Shown in pieces: positions 9,432 to 17,511 of a stretch of 64,000 bases of DNA; within the stretch, counting starts at the first letter, position 1; each line of letters begins with the position of its first letter. Below the pieces are notes generated by a model. It saw nothing but the letters and a program-made list of their open reading frames with translations, was not told the origin of the DNA and searched no databases. Both the position numbers and the translations under genes were made by a program. Source of the DNA: Microbacterium sp. oral taxon 186 str. F0373 (lineage in GTDB: Bacteria; Actinomycetota; Actinomycetes; Actinomycetales; Microbacteriaceae); NCBI RefSeq assembly GCF_000411455.1, contig NZ_KE150457.1, positions 1,514,023 to 1,578,022 on the forward strand, given 5' to 3'.

Positions 9432-9500
9432 GCGAGAAACCACCGGCGAGCCGAGAAACCGCGCGTGGCAGGGTTTCTCGCGCCGCAGATGGTTTCTCGC
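9432..9500. repeat. 69-bp four-arm palindromic element, copy 2
   Basis: The cleanest copy. Forward arms GCGAGAAACC (9432-9441) and CGAGAAACC (9452-9460) are followed by reverse arms GGTTTCTCG (9472-9480) and GGTTTCTCGC (9491-9500), with spacers of 10, 11 and 10 nt. It lies upstream of the AbiEi/DUF559-like gene and downstream of trkA. Confidence 0.85.
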
Positions 9501-9502
9501 GG

Positions 9503-9538
9503 GCGCGGAGGGCGCGGAGGGCGCGGAGGGCGCGGCGG
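9503..9538. repeat. Tandem 9-bp repeat
   Basis: Three perfect head-to-tail copies of GCGCGGAGG followed by a near copy (GCGCGGCGG), between repeat element copy 2 and the trkA stop codon. No function is apparent. Confidence 0.8.
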
Positions 9539-9553
9539 GGGCGGATGCCGCGG

Positions 9554-10225
9554 TCAGCGGTCGAGCGAGGCGAAACGCTCGATGTCGCTGTTGGTGCCCG
9601 ACACGATGATCAGGTCGTGGTTGGTCACCACGGTGTCGGCCTCGGCGTAGCGGAACGGCTTGCCCGGGCTCTTCACGCCGACGACGGTGACGCTGTACTT
9701 GCTGCGCACCCCCGACTCGTTCAGGCCGATGCCGCGGATGAACTTCGGCGGGTACATCTTGGCGAGGACGAAGTCGTCGTCGAAGCGGATGAAGTCGAGC
9801 ATTCGGCCGCTGACCAGGTGCGCGACGCGCTCGCCGGCCTCGCGCTCGGGGTAGATGACGTGATTCGCGCCGACGCGGGCGAGGATCTTGCCGTGGCTCT
9901 GGGAGACGGCTTTCGCCCAGATCTGCGGCACCTTCAGGTCGACGAGGTTCGCCGTGATGAGCACCGACGCCTCGATCGAGGAGCCGACGGCGACGACGGC
10001 CACCTGGAAGTCCTGGGCACCGATCTGCTTGAGCGCCTCGATGTTCTTGGCGTCGGCCTGCACCGTGTGGGTGACCCGCTCGGACCACTTCTGCACGAGC
10101 TCGAGGTTGTCGTCGATCGCGAGGACTTCGCGATCGAGGCGGTCGAGTTCGCCGGCGCACGCGGCTCCGAAACGGCCGAGGCCGATCACCAGGACGGGAG
10201 CATCGCTCCGGATCTGCTCAACCAA
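9554..10225 (-). CDS. trkA: K+ uptake regulatory subunit (TrkA/KtrA, RCK domains)
   Basis: A 223-residue cytosolic gating subunit of a Ktr/Trk potassium channel. An N-terminal RCK_N Rossmann domain (VLVIGLGRFGAACAGEL) binds nucleotide, and RCK_C follows after about residue 140. The single-RCK length is KtrA-like. The start is a TTG at 10225 preceded by AAAGG; it overlaps the stop codon of the channel gene by 8 nt (TTGGTTGA), implying coupled translation. An ORF extending further upstream has no similarity to the family. Confidence 0.9.
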   Translation of the reverse strand: MVEQIRSDAPVLVIGLGRFGAACAGELDRLDREVLAIDDNLELVQKWSERVTHTVQADAKNIEALKQIGAQDFQVAVVAVGSSIEASVLITANLVDLKVPQIWAKAVSQSHGKILARVGANHVIYPEREAGERVAHLVSGRMLDFIRFDDDFVLAKMYPPKFIRGIGLNESGVRSKYSVTVVGVKSPGKPFRYAEADTVVTNHDLIIVSGTNSDIERFASLDR

Positions 10226-11660
10226 CGATCGGCCTTTCGACGGGCAGCGAGTAGTGCTGCGATCGGTTCGTCGCGGCGACGGCCGCGGCGAGAGTGACGG
10301 TACCCACGCGCCCCATGAACATCGTCGCCGCCATGACGTAGACGGCGAGATCGGGCAGGTCCTGCGTGATACCGGTGGACAGGCCCACGGTCGCGAAGCC
10401 CGAGACGACGTCGAAGAGCACGTACTCGACGGGATATCTCGTGATCTGCGCGATCGTGATGGTCGACACCGCGACGATCGTCGAGCCCCAGGCGACGACG
10501 GACAGGGCGACGCGCTGCACATCGCTGGGGATGCGGCGGCCGAACGCCTGCACGCTCGGTCGTCCCTTGGCCTCGGACCAGACGGCGAGGGCGAGGACGG
10601 CGAGGGTGGTCACTTTGATGCCGCCGGCGGTGGATGCCGAGCCGCCGCCGATGAACATGAGCATCGAGCCCACGACGAGAGACGATCCGTGCAGCTGCCC
10701 GATGTCGACGATGGAGAAGCCCCCCGAGCGCGTCATCGCGGACAGGAAGAATGCTTGGAAGGTCGTGTCCCAGGCATCCATCCCGCCGAACGTCTTCGGG
10801 TTGTCGTACTCGAGCAGCAGGAACACTGCGGCACCGGCGAAGAACAGGATGACCGTCGTGATCAGGGTGAGCTTGGCGTGCAGCGACCAGCGGCGGACGT
10901 GGAGGTGGTGGCGCCACAGCGCGAAGATGACGGGGAAGCCGATGGAGCCCAGGAACACCCCCGCCATCAGAAGCGTCAGGAAGAGGTAGTTGTGCGCGAA
11001 CGGGGCGATGCCCTCGGCGTTCGGCGCGAAGCCGGTGTTGGTGAACGACATCGCCGCGTAGTACGGCGCCTCCCACAGTGCGCTCAACGGATCGACACCG
11101 CTCGCGAGCAGCGACGGATACAGCAGCACCGCGAGTCCTGCCTCGATCACGAGGGTCGACAACGCCACGGTGGCCAGGAGCTGGCCGACCTCGCCCAGGC
11201 GCACCGCCTGGCCCTCGTTGACGGGTCCGCCGTGGGCGCGCAGGGGGTTCGTGTCGCCCGCGGCGATCAGCTTCGCCCGCAGGCCCAGGCGCTTGGAGAT
11301 CACCAGGCCCAGAATGGATGCCAGGGTCAGGACCCCCATCGCGCCCACGTTCACGCCGATGTAGACGATCAGGTGACCGAACGCGCTCCAGTGCGTGCCC
11401 ATGTTGACGGTCGAAAGCCCCGTCACGCAGATCGTCGACACCGCGGTGAACAGGGCATCGGCGAACGGCGTGACCCGACCGTCGGCGGATGCCGCGGGCA
11501 GCGAGAACAGTGCGGTGAACAGCAGGATCAGCGCGAGGAAGATGCCGACGGCGAACCGCGACGGCGATGCCGTGGTCGCGTCGCGCAGTCGATCACGGGT
11601 GGCTGCGAGTGAGGTGCGCAGGGAGCGCCATGCACGGGCACCCGCGGTGTCGCCCGTCAT
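10218..11660 (-). CDS. trkH: K+ channel subunit (TrkH/KtrB family)
   Basis: A 480-residue integral membrane protein of the Trk/Ktr/HKT family with four M1-P-M2 repeats. Filter-like segments are seen as STICVTGLSTVNMG, MSFTNTGFAPNAEG, SAMTRSGGFSIVDIG and SGFATVGLSTGITQ, each carrying the selectivity Gly. Length fits KtrB. GAGGGG lies just before the ATG. It is the first gene of a two-gene operon with trkA. Confidence 0.93.
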   Translation of the reverse strand: MTGDTAGARAWRSLRTSLAATRDRLRDATTASPSRFAVGIFLALILLFTALFSLPAASADGRVTPFADALFTAVSTICVTGLSTVNMGTHWSAFGHLIVYIGVNVGAMGVLTLASILGLVISKRLGLRAKLIAAGDTNPLRAHGGPVNEGQAVRLGEVGQLLATVALSTLVIEAGLAVLLYPSLLASGVDPLSALWEAPYYAAMSFTNTGFAPNAEGIAPFAHNYLFLTLLMAGVFLGSIGFPVIFALWRHHLHVRRWSLHAKLTLITTVILFFAGAAVFLLLEYDNPKTFGGMDAWDTTFQAFFLSAMTRSGGFSIVDIGQLHGSSLVVGSMLMFIGGGSASTAGGIKVTTLAVLALAVWSEAKGRPSVQAFGRRIPSDVQRVALSVVAWGSTIVAVSTITIAQITRYPVEYVLFDVVSGFATVGLSTGITQDLPDLAVYVMAATMFMGRVGTVTLAAAVAATNRSQHYSLPVERPIVG

Positions 11661-11730
11661 GGTCCGCCCCTCTCTGACGAAGAACCGTTGACATGGTACT
11701 CCGCGCCGCGGCGCGGGCTAACCTATCGTC

Positions 11731-12138
11731 ATGGCGGACATCTTCGACGTGATCGCCGACGGTACCCGTCGGGACATTCTGCAGCTTCTGCGCGAGCGCG
11801 CGTCGGCGGGCGAGCATGGCACGAGTGTGTCCCACATCGTCACCGACCTGGGCGTCAGCCAGCCCACGGTCTCCAAGCACCTCAAGGTGCTCCGTGAGGC
11901 CGAGCTGGTGACGGTGCGCGAAGAGGGCCAGCACCGCTATTACAGCCTGTCGCCGGCGCCGCTGGACGCGGTCGATGACTGGCTCGTCCCCTTCCTGGAC
12001 GAAGATCTCCTTCCCGCCCCCGCGGGCCCCTCGACGCTTCCCGAGCCCGCGGTCGCGGCGGCCGACCTGGTCGGGCGCGCGGCGGCATCCGCGAAGCATG
12101 CGTGGGACAGTGCCTTCAAGCGCTTCCCCGGTCGTTGA
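11731..12138 (+). CDS. ArsR-family winged-helix regulator
   Basis: A 135-residue DNA-binding protein. A winged helix of ArsR type covers residues 5-75, with the recognition helix region TDLGVSQPTVSKHLKVLREAEL (about 38-59) and wing VREEGQHRYYSL. There is no ArsR-type metal-binding cysteine motif, so this is the metal-free class. The C-terminal 50 residues are Ala/Pro-rich. It is leaderless: TAACCT at 11719-11724 lies 6 nt from the ATG. Target genes are unknown. Confidence 0.88.
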   Translation: MADIFDVIADGTRRDILQLLRERASAGEHGTSVSHIVTDLGVSQPTVSKHLKVLREAELVTVREEGQHRYYSLSPAPLDAVDDWLVPFLDEDLLPAPAGPSTLPEPAVAAADLVGRAAASAKHAWDSAFKRFPGR

Positions 12139-12165
12139 ACACACGAGTCACACCGATCACACGGG

Positions 12166-12195
12166 TTTACACGCGGCGCACAGAGACCCTAATGT
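12166..12195 (+). promoter_or_regulatory. Sigma-70-type promoter of the HTH gene
   Basis: TTTACA (12166-12171), an 18-nt spacer and TAATGT (12190-12195). Transcription would start about 45 nt before the ATG at 12247. It is the best complete -35/-10 pair in the window. Confidence 0.55.
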
Positions 12196-12246
12196 TGGTT
12201 CACAGCAATGCGGAGGCACCGCATCGGGTATCGGTGGGGGAATGGG

Positions 12247-12438
12247 ATGCCGGACCTTTCTGACGTGCGTTTTCTGACGGTCGCGGAAGTGGCCGAGATC
12301 ATGCGCGTGTCGAAGATGACCGTGTACCGCCTGGTGCACGCCGGCGAGCTCCCGGCCGTGCGATTCGGTCGCAGTTACCGCGTGCCCGAGACGGCCGTCA
12401 CCGAGGCCGTGCAACGTCCTATCGCCGACGTCGGCTAG
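12247..12438 (+). CDS. Small excisionase/MerR-like helix-turn-helix protein
   Basis: A 63-residue DNA-binding protein. It is almost entirely one winged HTH of the MerR/excisionase type: FLTVAEVAEIMRVSKMTVYRLVHAGELPAVRFGRSYRVPETAVTEAV. This conserved actinobacterial protein is generally not a phage excisionase but a chromosomal regulator resembling BldC. ATG 12247 is preferred over one 39 nt upstream because the family begins just before the 'FLTVAEVA' strand. It is followed by the bS22 gene, as in many actinobacteria. Confidence 0.85.
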   Translation: MPDLSDVRFLTVAEVAEIMRVSKMTVYRLVHAGELPAVRFGRSYRVPETAVTEAVQRPIADVG

Positions 12439-12520
12439 ACTGATCCGAGGGCATTTTTCGAGATGCCCGTTCCCGGACGCGGCCACCCGCGTCCAGACCC
12501 CTGACATAGTGAGGTTTTCC
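12436..12520 (+). promoter_or_regulatory. Promoter and two-hairpin leader of the bS22 gene
   Basis: TAGACT (12436-12441) overlaps the stop codon of the HTH gene, placing a transcript start near 12448. The leader then holds hairpin 1, GGGCAT/ATGCCC (12449-12454 with 12463-12468, T-rich loop), and hairpin 2, GGACGCGG/CCGCGTCC (12475-12482 with 12487-12494, CCAC loop). Two compact hairpins before a ribosomal-protein start could be a feedback target. Confidence 0.5.
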
Positions 12521-12619
12521 GTGGGTTCTGTCATCAAGAAGCGCCGCAAGCGCATGGCGAAGAAGAAGCACCGCAAGCTGCTTCGCAAGACTCGCCACCA
12601 GCGCCGCAACAAGAAGTAA
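12521..12619 (+). CDS. 30S ribosomal protein bS22 (AURKAIP1/COX24-like)
   Basis: A 32-residue extremely basic peptide beginning GSVIKKRRKRMAKKKHRKLL and ending RRNKK. It closely matches the actinobacterial small-subunit protein bS22 found in mycobacterial ribosomes near the decoding centre. It starts with GTG; a GAGG ribosome site lies 7-10 nt upstream. The small size makes it easy to miss. It has its own promoter and leader. Confidence 0.92.
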   Translation: MGSVIKKRRKRMAKKKHRKLLRKTRHQRRNKK

Positions 12620-12648
12620 TTCGTCGCGGCACGCTGCAAACGACACCG

Positions 12649-12687
12649 AGCGCCTGTCTCCGAGATCATCGATCCGGGACGGGCGCT
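12649..12687 (+). terminator. Hairpin after the bS22 gene
   Basis: Arms AGCGCCTGTC (12649-12658) and GACGGGCGCT (12678-12687) pair over 10 positions with one G-U. No long U-run follows, so termination is likely but not certain. Confidence 0.45.
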
Positions 12688-12713
12688 TCGTGTTCTCCGG
12701 CAGAATGGATGCC

Positions 12714-12983
12714 GTGACCACCCTCACGATCATCTCCAAACCGGACTGTCACCTGTGCGATGTCGCACGGGAGATCGTGGAGGGCGTGGTCGCTGACCTG
12801 CCCGAAGACGCCGTCGACGTTCAGGAGCTGTCGATCACGGATGACCCCGCGCTGTACGCGCAGTGGTGGGAGAAGATCCCCGTCGTCCTGATCGACGATC
12901 GCCTGCACGCCCATTGGCGTCTCTCGCCCGAGCGCCTTCGTGCCGCGCTCGCCGCCCCCGACCGAGAGGACACCCCTCGATGA
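12714..12983 (+). CDS. Glutaredoxin-family thiol protein
   Basis: An 89-residue thioredoxin-fold protein (DUF836/glutaredoxin-like). The redox motif C-H-L-C is at residues 12-15 (KPDCHLCD), and the cis-proline strand KIPVVLIDD follows. Starts at ATG 12705 or GTG 12714 are both possible; GTG is preferred because CAGAAT lies 7 nt before it, like the leaderless promoters elsewhere in this window. Its stop overlaps the next gene's start (ATGA). Confidence 0.85.
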   Translation: MTTLTIISKPDCHLCDVAREIVEGVVADLPEDAVDVQELSITDDPALYAQWWEKIPVVLIDDRLHAHWRLSPERLRAALAAPDREDTPR

Positions 12984-13282
12984 CCCTTCGCCACGTCGTC
13001 GCCTTCCGCATGGCCGCCGCCGATGCGGACGACCGTGCCGCGCACGCCGCGGAAGCGGCCCGCAGGCTCAACGCCCTCGCGGGCGTGGTGCCGACGCTGC
13101 GGGCGATGAGCGCGGGCGCCAACATCCTCTTCCCCGGCCAGAACTGGGATCTCGTGCTCGTCGCCGACTTCGACGACGTCGCGGGTCTGGACGCGTATCA
13201 GGTGCACCCCGCCCACGAGCACGTCGCGGCGTTCATCGGCACGATCCGCGCCGAGCGGGTCGCCGTCGACGTGGAGATCTGA
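12980..13282 (+). CDS. Dabb-domain (stress-responsive A/B barrel) protein
   Basis: A 100-residue dimeric alpha/beta-barrel protein. It begins with the family motif LRHVVAFRM and ends with the HPAHEHVAAFIGTIRAERVAVDVE strand-helix typical of Dabb domains. Specific function is unknown. It is translationally coupled to the glutaredoxin gene by an ATGA overlap. It faces the acyl-CoA synthetase gene convergently. Confidence 0.88.
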   Translation: MTLRHVVAFRMAAADADDRAAHAAEAARRLNALAGVVPTLRAMSAGANILFPGQNWDLVLVADFDDVAGLDAYQVHPAHEHVAAFIGTIRAERVAVDVEI

Positions 13283-13291
13283 GCCGGCGCC

Positions 13292-15028
13292 TTAGCGGAA
13301 GTCGCGGTCGCTGAACTCGCCGGCGGGCCGTTCGACCGATGCGGCTTCGGCCGCGCGCAACTCGACGCGGCGGATCTTGCCCGAGATCGTCTTCGGGAGC
13401 TCCTCCACGAACTCCAGCCGACGCACGCGCTGGTAGGCCGACAGGCGGGCGCGCGCATGCGCGAAGATCTCGCCGGCAGCGGCGCGCGGGTCGCCGGTGG
13501 CCGCTGCGCTCAAGCGCACGAAGGCCTTCGGCACCGCGAGGCGAAGCGGATCGGGGCTCGGGACGACGGCGGCCTCGACGACCGCCGGATGCTCCAGCAG
13601 CACCGACTCGAGCTCGAACGGCGAGATCTTGTAGTCGGAGGCCTTGAATACGTCATCGCTGCGCCCGACATACGAGAGGTAGCCGTCCTCGTCGCGGGAC
13701 GCGATGTCGCCGGTGTGGTACAGCCCGTCGTGCAGGGCACGAGCGGTGCGCTCCGGGGCATCGTGATACCCGTCCATGAGCCCCAGGATGGGCGTGGACA
13801 CGTCGAGGCAGATCTCGCCCTCGTCCACGCCGCGTTGGCCGGTCTCGGGATCGACGAGCACAACGGGGTAGCCGGGCAGAGGCCGTCCCATCGATCCGTC
13901 CTTGACCACCTGGCCCGGTGAGTTTCCGATCGCGCACGTCATCTCCGTCTGACCGTATCCGTCGCGGATCGTCGGGCCCCAGGCGGCGCGCACCCGCGAG
14001 ATCACCTCGGGGTTCAGCGGCTCCCCGGCCCCCAGCAGCTCGCGGGGCGGCTTCGTGAGCAGGCCGAGGTCGGCCTGGATCAGCATCCGCCACACCGTCG
14101 GCGGGGCGCAGAAGGTGGTCACCTGGTGGGTGTCCATCACCTGCATGAGCGTGGCGGCGTCGAAGCGTTCGTACGTGTAGACGAACACCGTCGCCTCGGC
14201 GAGGAAAGGCGCGAAGAAGTTGCTCCAGGCGTGCTTTCCCCAGCCGGGCGAGGAGATGTTCATGTGGACGTCGCCGGGGCGCAGCCCCAGCCACCAGAGT
14301 GTCGAGAGGTGGCCCACCGGGTAGGAGACGTGCGTGTGGCGCACGAGCTTCGGGGTGGCGGAGGTGGTGCCGGAGGTGAAGTACAGCAGATTGAGGTCGT
14401 CGGCCGGCGTCGGCCCCGACGGGACGAACACCGCCGTGACCGTGTGCGAGCCGTCGAACGAGACCCAGTCCGCCGGCGCACCGGCGCCGACGGCGATGCG
14501 CAGGATGCCGGCGGTCGCGGCATCCACCGCGCTCGCCGTTTCGCTCGGGGCGATGACCGCGCGGGCGCCGCTGTGCGCGATGCGGTAGGCGAGATCGTCG
14601 GACGAGAGGAGGGTCGTGGTGGGGATGGCGACGGCGCCGAGCTTGGTGAGGCCGAGCATGACCTCCCACAGCTCGATCGTGTTGCCGAGCATCACGATGA
14701 CGTGATCGCCGCGCTGGAGTCCCTGCTGTGCGAGCCAGACGGCGACGGCGTCGGAGCGGCGGGAGAGCTCGCCGTAGCTCCACGAGCGCGCCGTGAGGTC
14801 GGCGTCGACGATCGTGACGGCGGCGCGGTCGGGGTGCTCGCCGGCGACCACGTCGAACCACTCCAGTGCGAAGTTGAAGGCGGACAGCTCCGGCCAGGCG
14901 AAGCCGGACACGGCGCCGTCGTAGTCGTCGCGGTGCGCGAACAGGTGATCGCGTGCGGCGCGCACCTTCTCGGTGGCGTCGGTGGCGGGTCGGATGGGGG
15001 AAGTCGTCATGTCATCCGCGTGAGGCAC
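13292..15028 (-). CDS. AMP-binding acyl-CoA synthetase
   Basis: A 578-residue adenylate-forming enzyme. It shows the AMP-binding P-loop LLYFTSGTTSATPKLV, the A5 motif GYGQTEMTC, the A7/A8 region YHTGDIASRDEDGYLSYVGRSDDVFK, and the catalytic Lys motif LPKTISGKIRRVELR. The arrangement is closest to medium-chain or acetyl-type acyl-CoA synthetases (ACSM/Acs-like). Substrate is not readable. GTG 15028 is chosen over ATG 15010 because TAGCCT lies exactly 6 nt before it, the standard leaderless spacing here. Confidence 0.9.
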   Translation of the reverse strand: MPHADDMTTSPIRPATDATEKVRAARDHLFAHRDDYDGAVSGFAWPELSAFNFALEWFDVVAGEHPDRAAVTIVDADLTARSWSYGELSRRSDAVAVWLAQQGLQRGDHVIVMLGNTIELWEVMLGLTKLGAVAIPTTTLLSSDDLAYRIAHSGARAVIAPSETASAVDAATAGILRIAVGAGAPADWVSFDGSHTVTAVFVPSGPTPADDLNLLYFTSGTTSATPKLVRHTHVSYPVGHLSTLWWLGLRPGDVHMNISSPGWGKHAWSNFFAPFLAEATVFVYTYERFDAATLMQVMDTHQVTTFCAPPTVWRMLIQADLGLLTKPPRELLGAGEPLNPEVISRVRAAWGPTIRDGYGQTEMTCAIGNSPGQVVKDGSMGRPLPGYPVVLVDPETGQRGVDEGEICLDVSTPILGLMDGYHDAPERTARALHDGLYHTGDIASRDEDGYLSYVGRSDDVFKASDYKISPFELESVLLEHPAVVEAAVVPSPDPLRLAVPKAFVRLSAAATGDPRAAAGEIFAHARARLSAYQRVRRLEFVEELPKTISGKIRRVELRAAEAASVERPAGEFSDRDFR

Positions 15029-15034
15029 TCGGTC

Positions 15035-15040
15035 AGGCTA
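15035..15040 (-). promoter_or_regulatory. -10 box deciding the start of the acyl-CoA synthetase gene
   Basis: TAGCCT on the minus strand, separated by 6 nt from the GTG whose first base is 15028. The downstream ATG at 15010 has no such signal and no clear ribosome site. Confidence 0.6.
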
Positions 15041-15097
15041 CGCCCTGAGTGATCCGTCCGGCGGTATGCGACGCCGGCGACGCGCTGTCGGAACTCG

Positions 15098-16291
15098 TCA
15101 GGCGGGGCGCTCGGCGCCGTCGTCGGCGGCGCCGGGGACGATGGGGATCGCCTGCGTGAACGCGCGGGCGCGCTGTTCCGCCTCGGGGGATCCGGTGAAC
15201 AGTCCGGTCGAGCCGGTGTCGGGGGCGGTCTCTCCCTGTGCCGATGCGGCCGGCGGGGTCTCGGCATCCTCGATCAGCACACGCTGCACAGGGAGAGCCC
15301 CGGGCGTCTCACGGTGCACCCAGTCGACCAGGTGCTCGCGCACGTAGCAGCGCAGGTCGAACAGCGTCGGCGCATCGATCGCCGTGACCAGCACCCGCAC
15401 GCGGACGAATCCGTTCGTCGCATCGGTGACCTGCAGAACAGACGCGCGCCGGTCCCACAGCGGGGTCTGCTCGAGAACCCGCGCGAGCTCCTCGCGCATG
15501 CGCGCCGGCGACACGCGCCAGTCCAGGTCGAGCTCGACGGAGCCCAGCAGCTCGCTGCCGGTGCGCGTCCAGTTCTGGAACGGCTTGGTGGTGAAGTACG
15601 TGCAGGGAAGCACGAGCCGGCGGTCGTCCCAGATGTCGACGACGACGTAGCTGAGCGTGATCTCCCCGATCCGGCCCCACTCTCCCTCCACCACGACGAC
15701 GTCGTCCACGCGCAGCGCGTCGCTGAAGACGAGCTGCACGCCGGCGAAGATGTTGGCCAGCACCGACTGCGCGGCCAGTCCCGCGACGACCGAGGCGATG
15801 CCGGCCGAGGCGAGCACGCTCGCGCCGACGGCGCGGACGGCGGGGAAGGTCAGGAGCATCGCACCGATCGCGATGATGACGATCAACGCGATGGCCAGCC
15901 GGCGCAGGATGAGAACCTGGGTCCTGATCCGCCGGGCGACCCGGTTGTTCGGGACGTCGATGCGATAGCGGCCGAGCGCGACGTCGCCGGCGAAGGCGAC
16001 CAGCCCGGCGAGCAGCCACGCGCTGGCGAGGATCGAGGCGATCGTGAAGAGCTGGCTGACCAGCGGCATCCACGTGGCGTCGCCGGGAGCGACCACCGCG
16101 ACCGCGATCCACAGTGCGAACACCAGGATGAGCACGCGGAACGGCCGTCGGCCGTGGCGGATGAGGCGCGTCGGCCAGTCGGCGCGCCGTGCCATGAGGC
16201 GAACGATCAGCGTGATCGCGACGGTGAACAGCAGCGCCGCAACCACCGCGATGGCCACGCCGATGGCGAGTTCGAGCCAGTTGTCCCACAT
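15098..16291 (-). CDS. Mechanosensitive ion channel of the MscS family
   Basis: A 397-residue membrane protein. Four hydrophobic helices precede the pore-lining stretch ASVLASAGIASVVAGLAAQSVLANIFAGVQLVFSDALRVDD, the MscS signature. A soluble beta domain follows (VVVEGEWGRIGEITLSYVVVDIWDDRRLVLPCTYF). The last 50 residues are disordered and acidic. A GAAGGAG site precedes the ATG. The likely role is a pressure-release valve during osmotic downshift. Confidence 0.92.
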   Translation of the reverse strand: MWDNWLELAIGVAIAVVAALLFTVAITLIVRLMARRADWPTRLIRHGRRPFRVLILVFALWIAVAVVAPGDATWMPLVSQLFTIASILASAWLLAGLVAFAGDVALGRYRIDVPNNRVARRIRTQVLILRRLAIALIVIIAIGAMLLTFPAVRAVGASVLASAGIASVVAGLAAQSVLANIFAGVQLVFSDALRVDDVVVVEGEWGRIGEITLSYVVVDIWDDRRLVLPCTYFTTKPFQNWTRTGSELLGSVELDLDWRVSPARMREELARVLEQTPLWDRRASVLQVTDATNGFVRVRVLVTAIDAPTLFDLRCYVREHLVDWVHRETPGALPVQRVLIEDAETPPAASAQGETAPDTGSTGLFTGSPEAEQRARAFTQAIPIVPGAADDGAERPA

Positions 16292-16407
16292 GGACGTCTC
16301 CTTCGGTGGGGGAGCATCCAGGCTAGGCGCGGCGCCGGGGTGCGAGGCAAATCCGGTGCGGACTGTCAGTCGGTCGGTGGATGTCGAGGTCCGCGGGCGT
16401 CCGGCAC

Positions 16408-17511
16408 TCAGACCCGCCGCACGGTGACGGGCGCGGGAACCAGTCTCACCCGCACGCGCTGGCCGTACTCCAGCCGCTCCTCGGCGCTATGCTGGGCGTG
16501 CACCATGATGCCGTCGGTGGTACGCAGCACCGTCCGCCGGAAGCTGCCCAGGAAAGTGCTCTCCTCCACCTGTGCGCTGACGCCGGCATCGGATGCGGAC
16601 GACGTGTCGGGTGCCACGCGGACGTTCTCCGGGCGTACGAGCGCCTCGACCGGACCCTCGGCCGGGTCGCCTTGTATGGGTAGGCGCGTGCCCCACACCG
16701 TGACGCTGCTACCGGTGGCGAGCCCTGGAAGGGCGCTGGAGAGCCCCACGAAGGCGGCGACGGCGGGCGTCTGCGGGCGCAGATACAGATCTTCCGGCGT
16801 TCCGATCTGCTCGATGCGTCCGCTGTCCATGACGGCGATGCGGTCGGATACGGCCAGCGCCTCCTCCTGGTCGTGCGTGACGAAGACCGTCGTGATGCCC
16901 AGGCGCAGCTGCAGACGGCGGATCTCATCGCGCAGCTGGACGCGCACCTTGGCATCGAGCGCCGACAGCGGCTCGTCCAGCAGCAGCACGCGCGGCTCGG
17001 TGACGAGAGCGCGGGCGAGCGCGACACGCTGTTGCTGGCCGCCGGACAGCTGATGCGGGAAGCGGTCGGCCAGGTTCGCGAGGCCGACGAGCTCGAGCGC
17101 TGCGGCGGCCCGCGCCGCCGCAGCGGCGCGGGCGACTCCTCGCCGGCGCAGCCCGAAAGCGGTGTTCTCGAGCACCCGCAGGTGCGGGAACAGCGAGTAC
17201 GACTGGAACACCATGCCGATGTCACGCTTGTTCGTGGGCACACGCGAGACGTCGCGGCCGCCCAGCATCACCGATCCGCTGTCGGCGGTTTCGAGACCGG
17301 CGAGCACACGGAGGGCCGTCGTCTTACCGCATCCCGACGGTCCGAGCAGCGAGACGAACTCTCCGGGAGCGACGTCGAGGTCGACCCCGTGCAGTACGCG
17401 TGTCCCGCCGAAGCTCTTCACGATGCTCTGCAGCTGCACGCGCGTGCCGGTGCCGGCCCCGGTGAGCAGCAGGTTGTCGGCGGTGCGGGGGAGGGCTCGG
17501 TCGATGGTCAT
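16408..17511 (-). CDS. ABC importer ATP-binding protein (Fe3+/polyamine type)
   Basis: A 367-residue ATPase with Walker A GPSGCGKTT, the Q-loop VFQSYSLFPHL, signature LSGGQQQR, Walker B VLLLDEPLSALD and switch H in THDQEEAL, all intact. A TOBE-like regulatory domain occupies the last 100 residues (EALVRPENVRV). It belongs to the PotA/FbpC/PhnT group. Its ATG overlaps the stop of the second permease (ATGA). It is the last gene of a four-gene operon. Confidence 0.92.
   Translation of the reverse strand: MTIDRALPRTADNLLLTGAGTGTRVQLQSIVKSFGGTRVLHGVDLDVAPGEFVSLLGPSGCGKTTALRVLAGLETADSGSVMLGGRDVSRVPTNKRDIGMVFQSYSLFPHLRVLENTAFGLRRRGVARAAAAARAAAALELVGLANLADRFPHQLSGGQQQRVALARALVTEPRVLLLDEPLSALDAKVRVQLRDEIRRLQLRLGITTVFVTHDQEEALAVSDRIAVMDSGRIEQIGTPEDLYLRPQTPAVAAFVGLSSALPGLATGSSVTVWGTRLPIQGDPAEGPVEALVRPENVRVAPDTSSASDAGVSAQVEESTFLGSFRRTVLRTTDGIMVHAQHSAEERLEYGQRVRVRLVPAPVTVRRV

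Noticed and set aside
8270-9538. CRISPR array from the repeated GAGAAACC words
   Set aside because: The repeats are short inverted arms of one palindromic element, not direct repeats with regular 30-40 nt spacers, and there are no cas genes.
12247-12438. Phage excisionase as evidence for a prophage
   Set aside because: The small HTH protein sits in the conserved actinobacterial context beside bS22, with no phage genes nearby.
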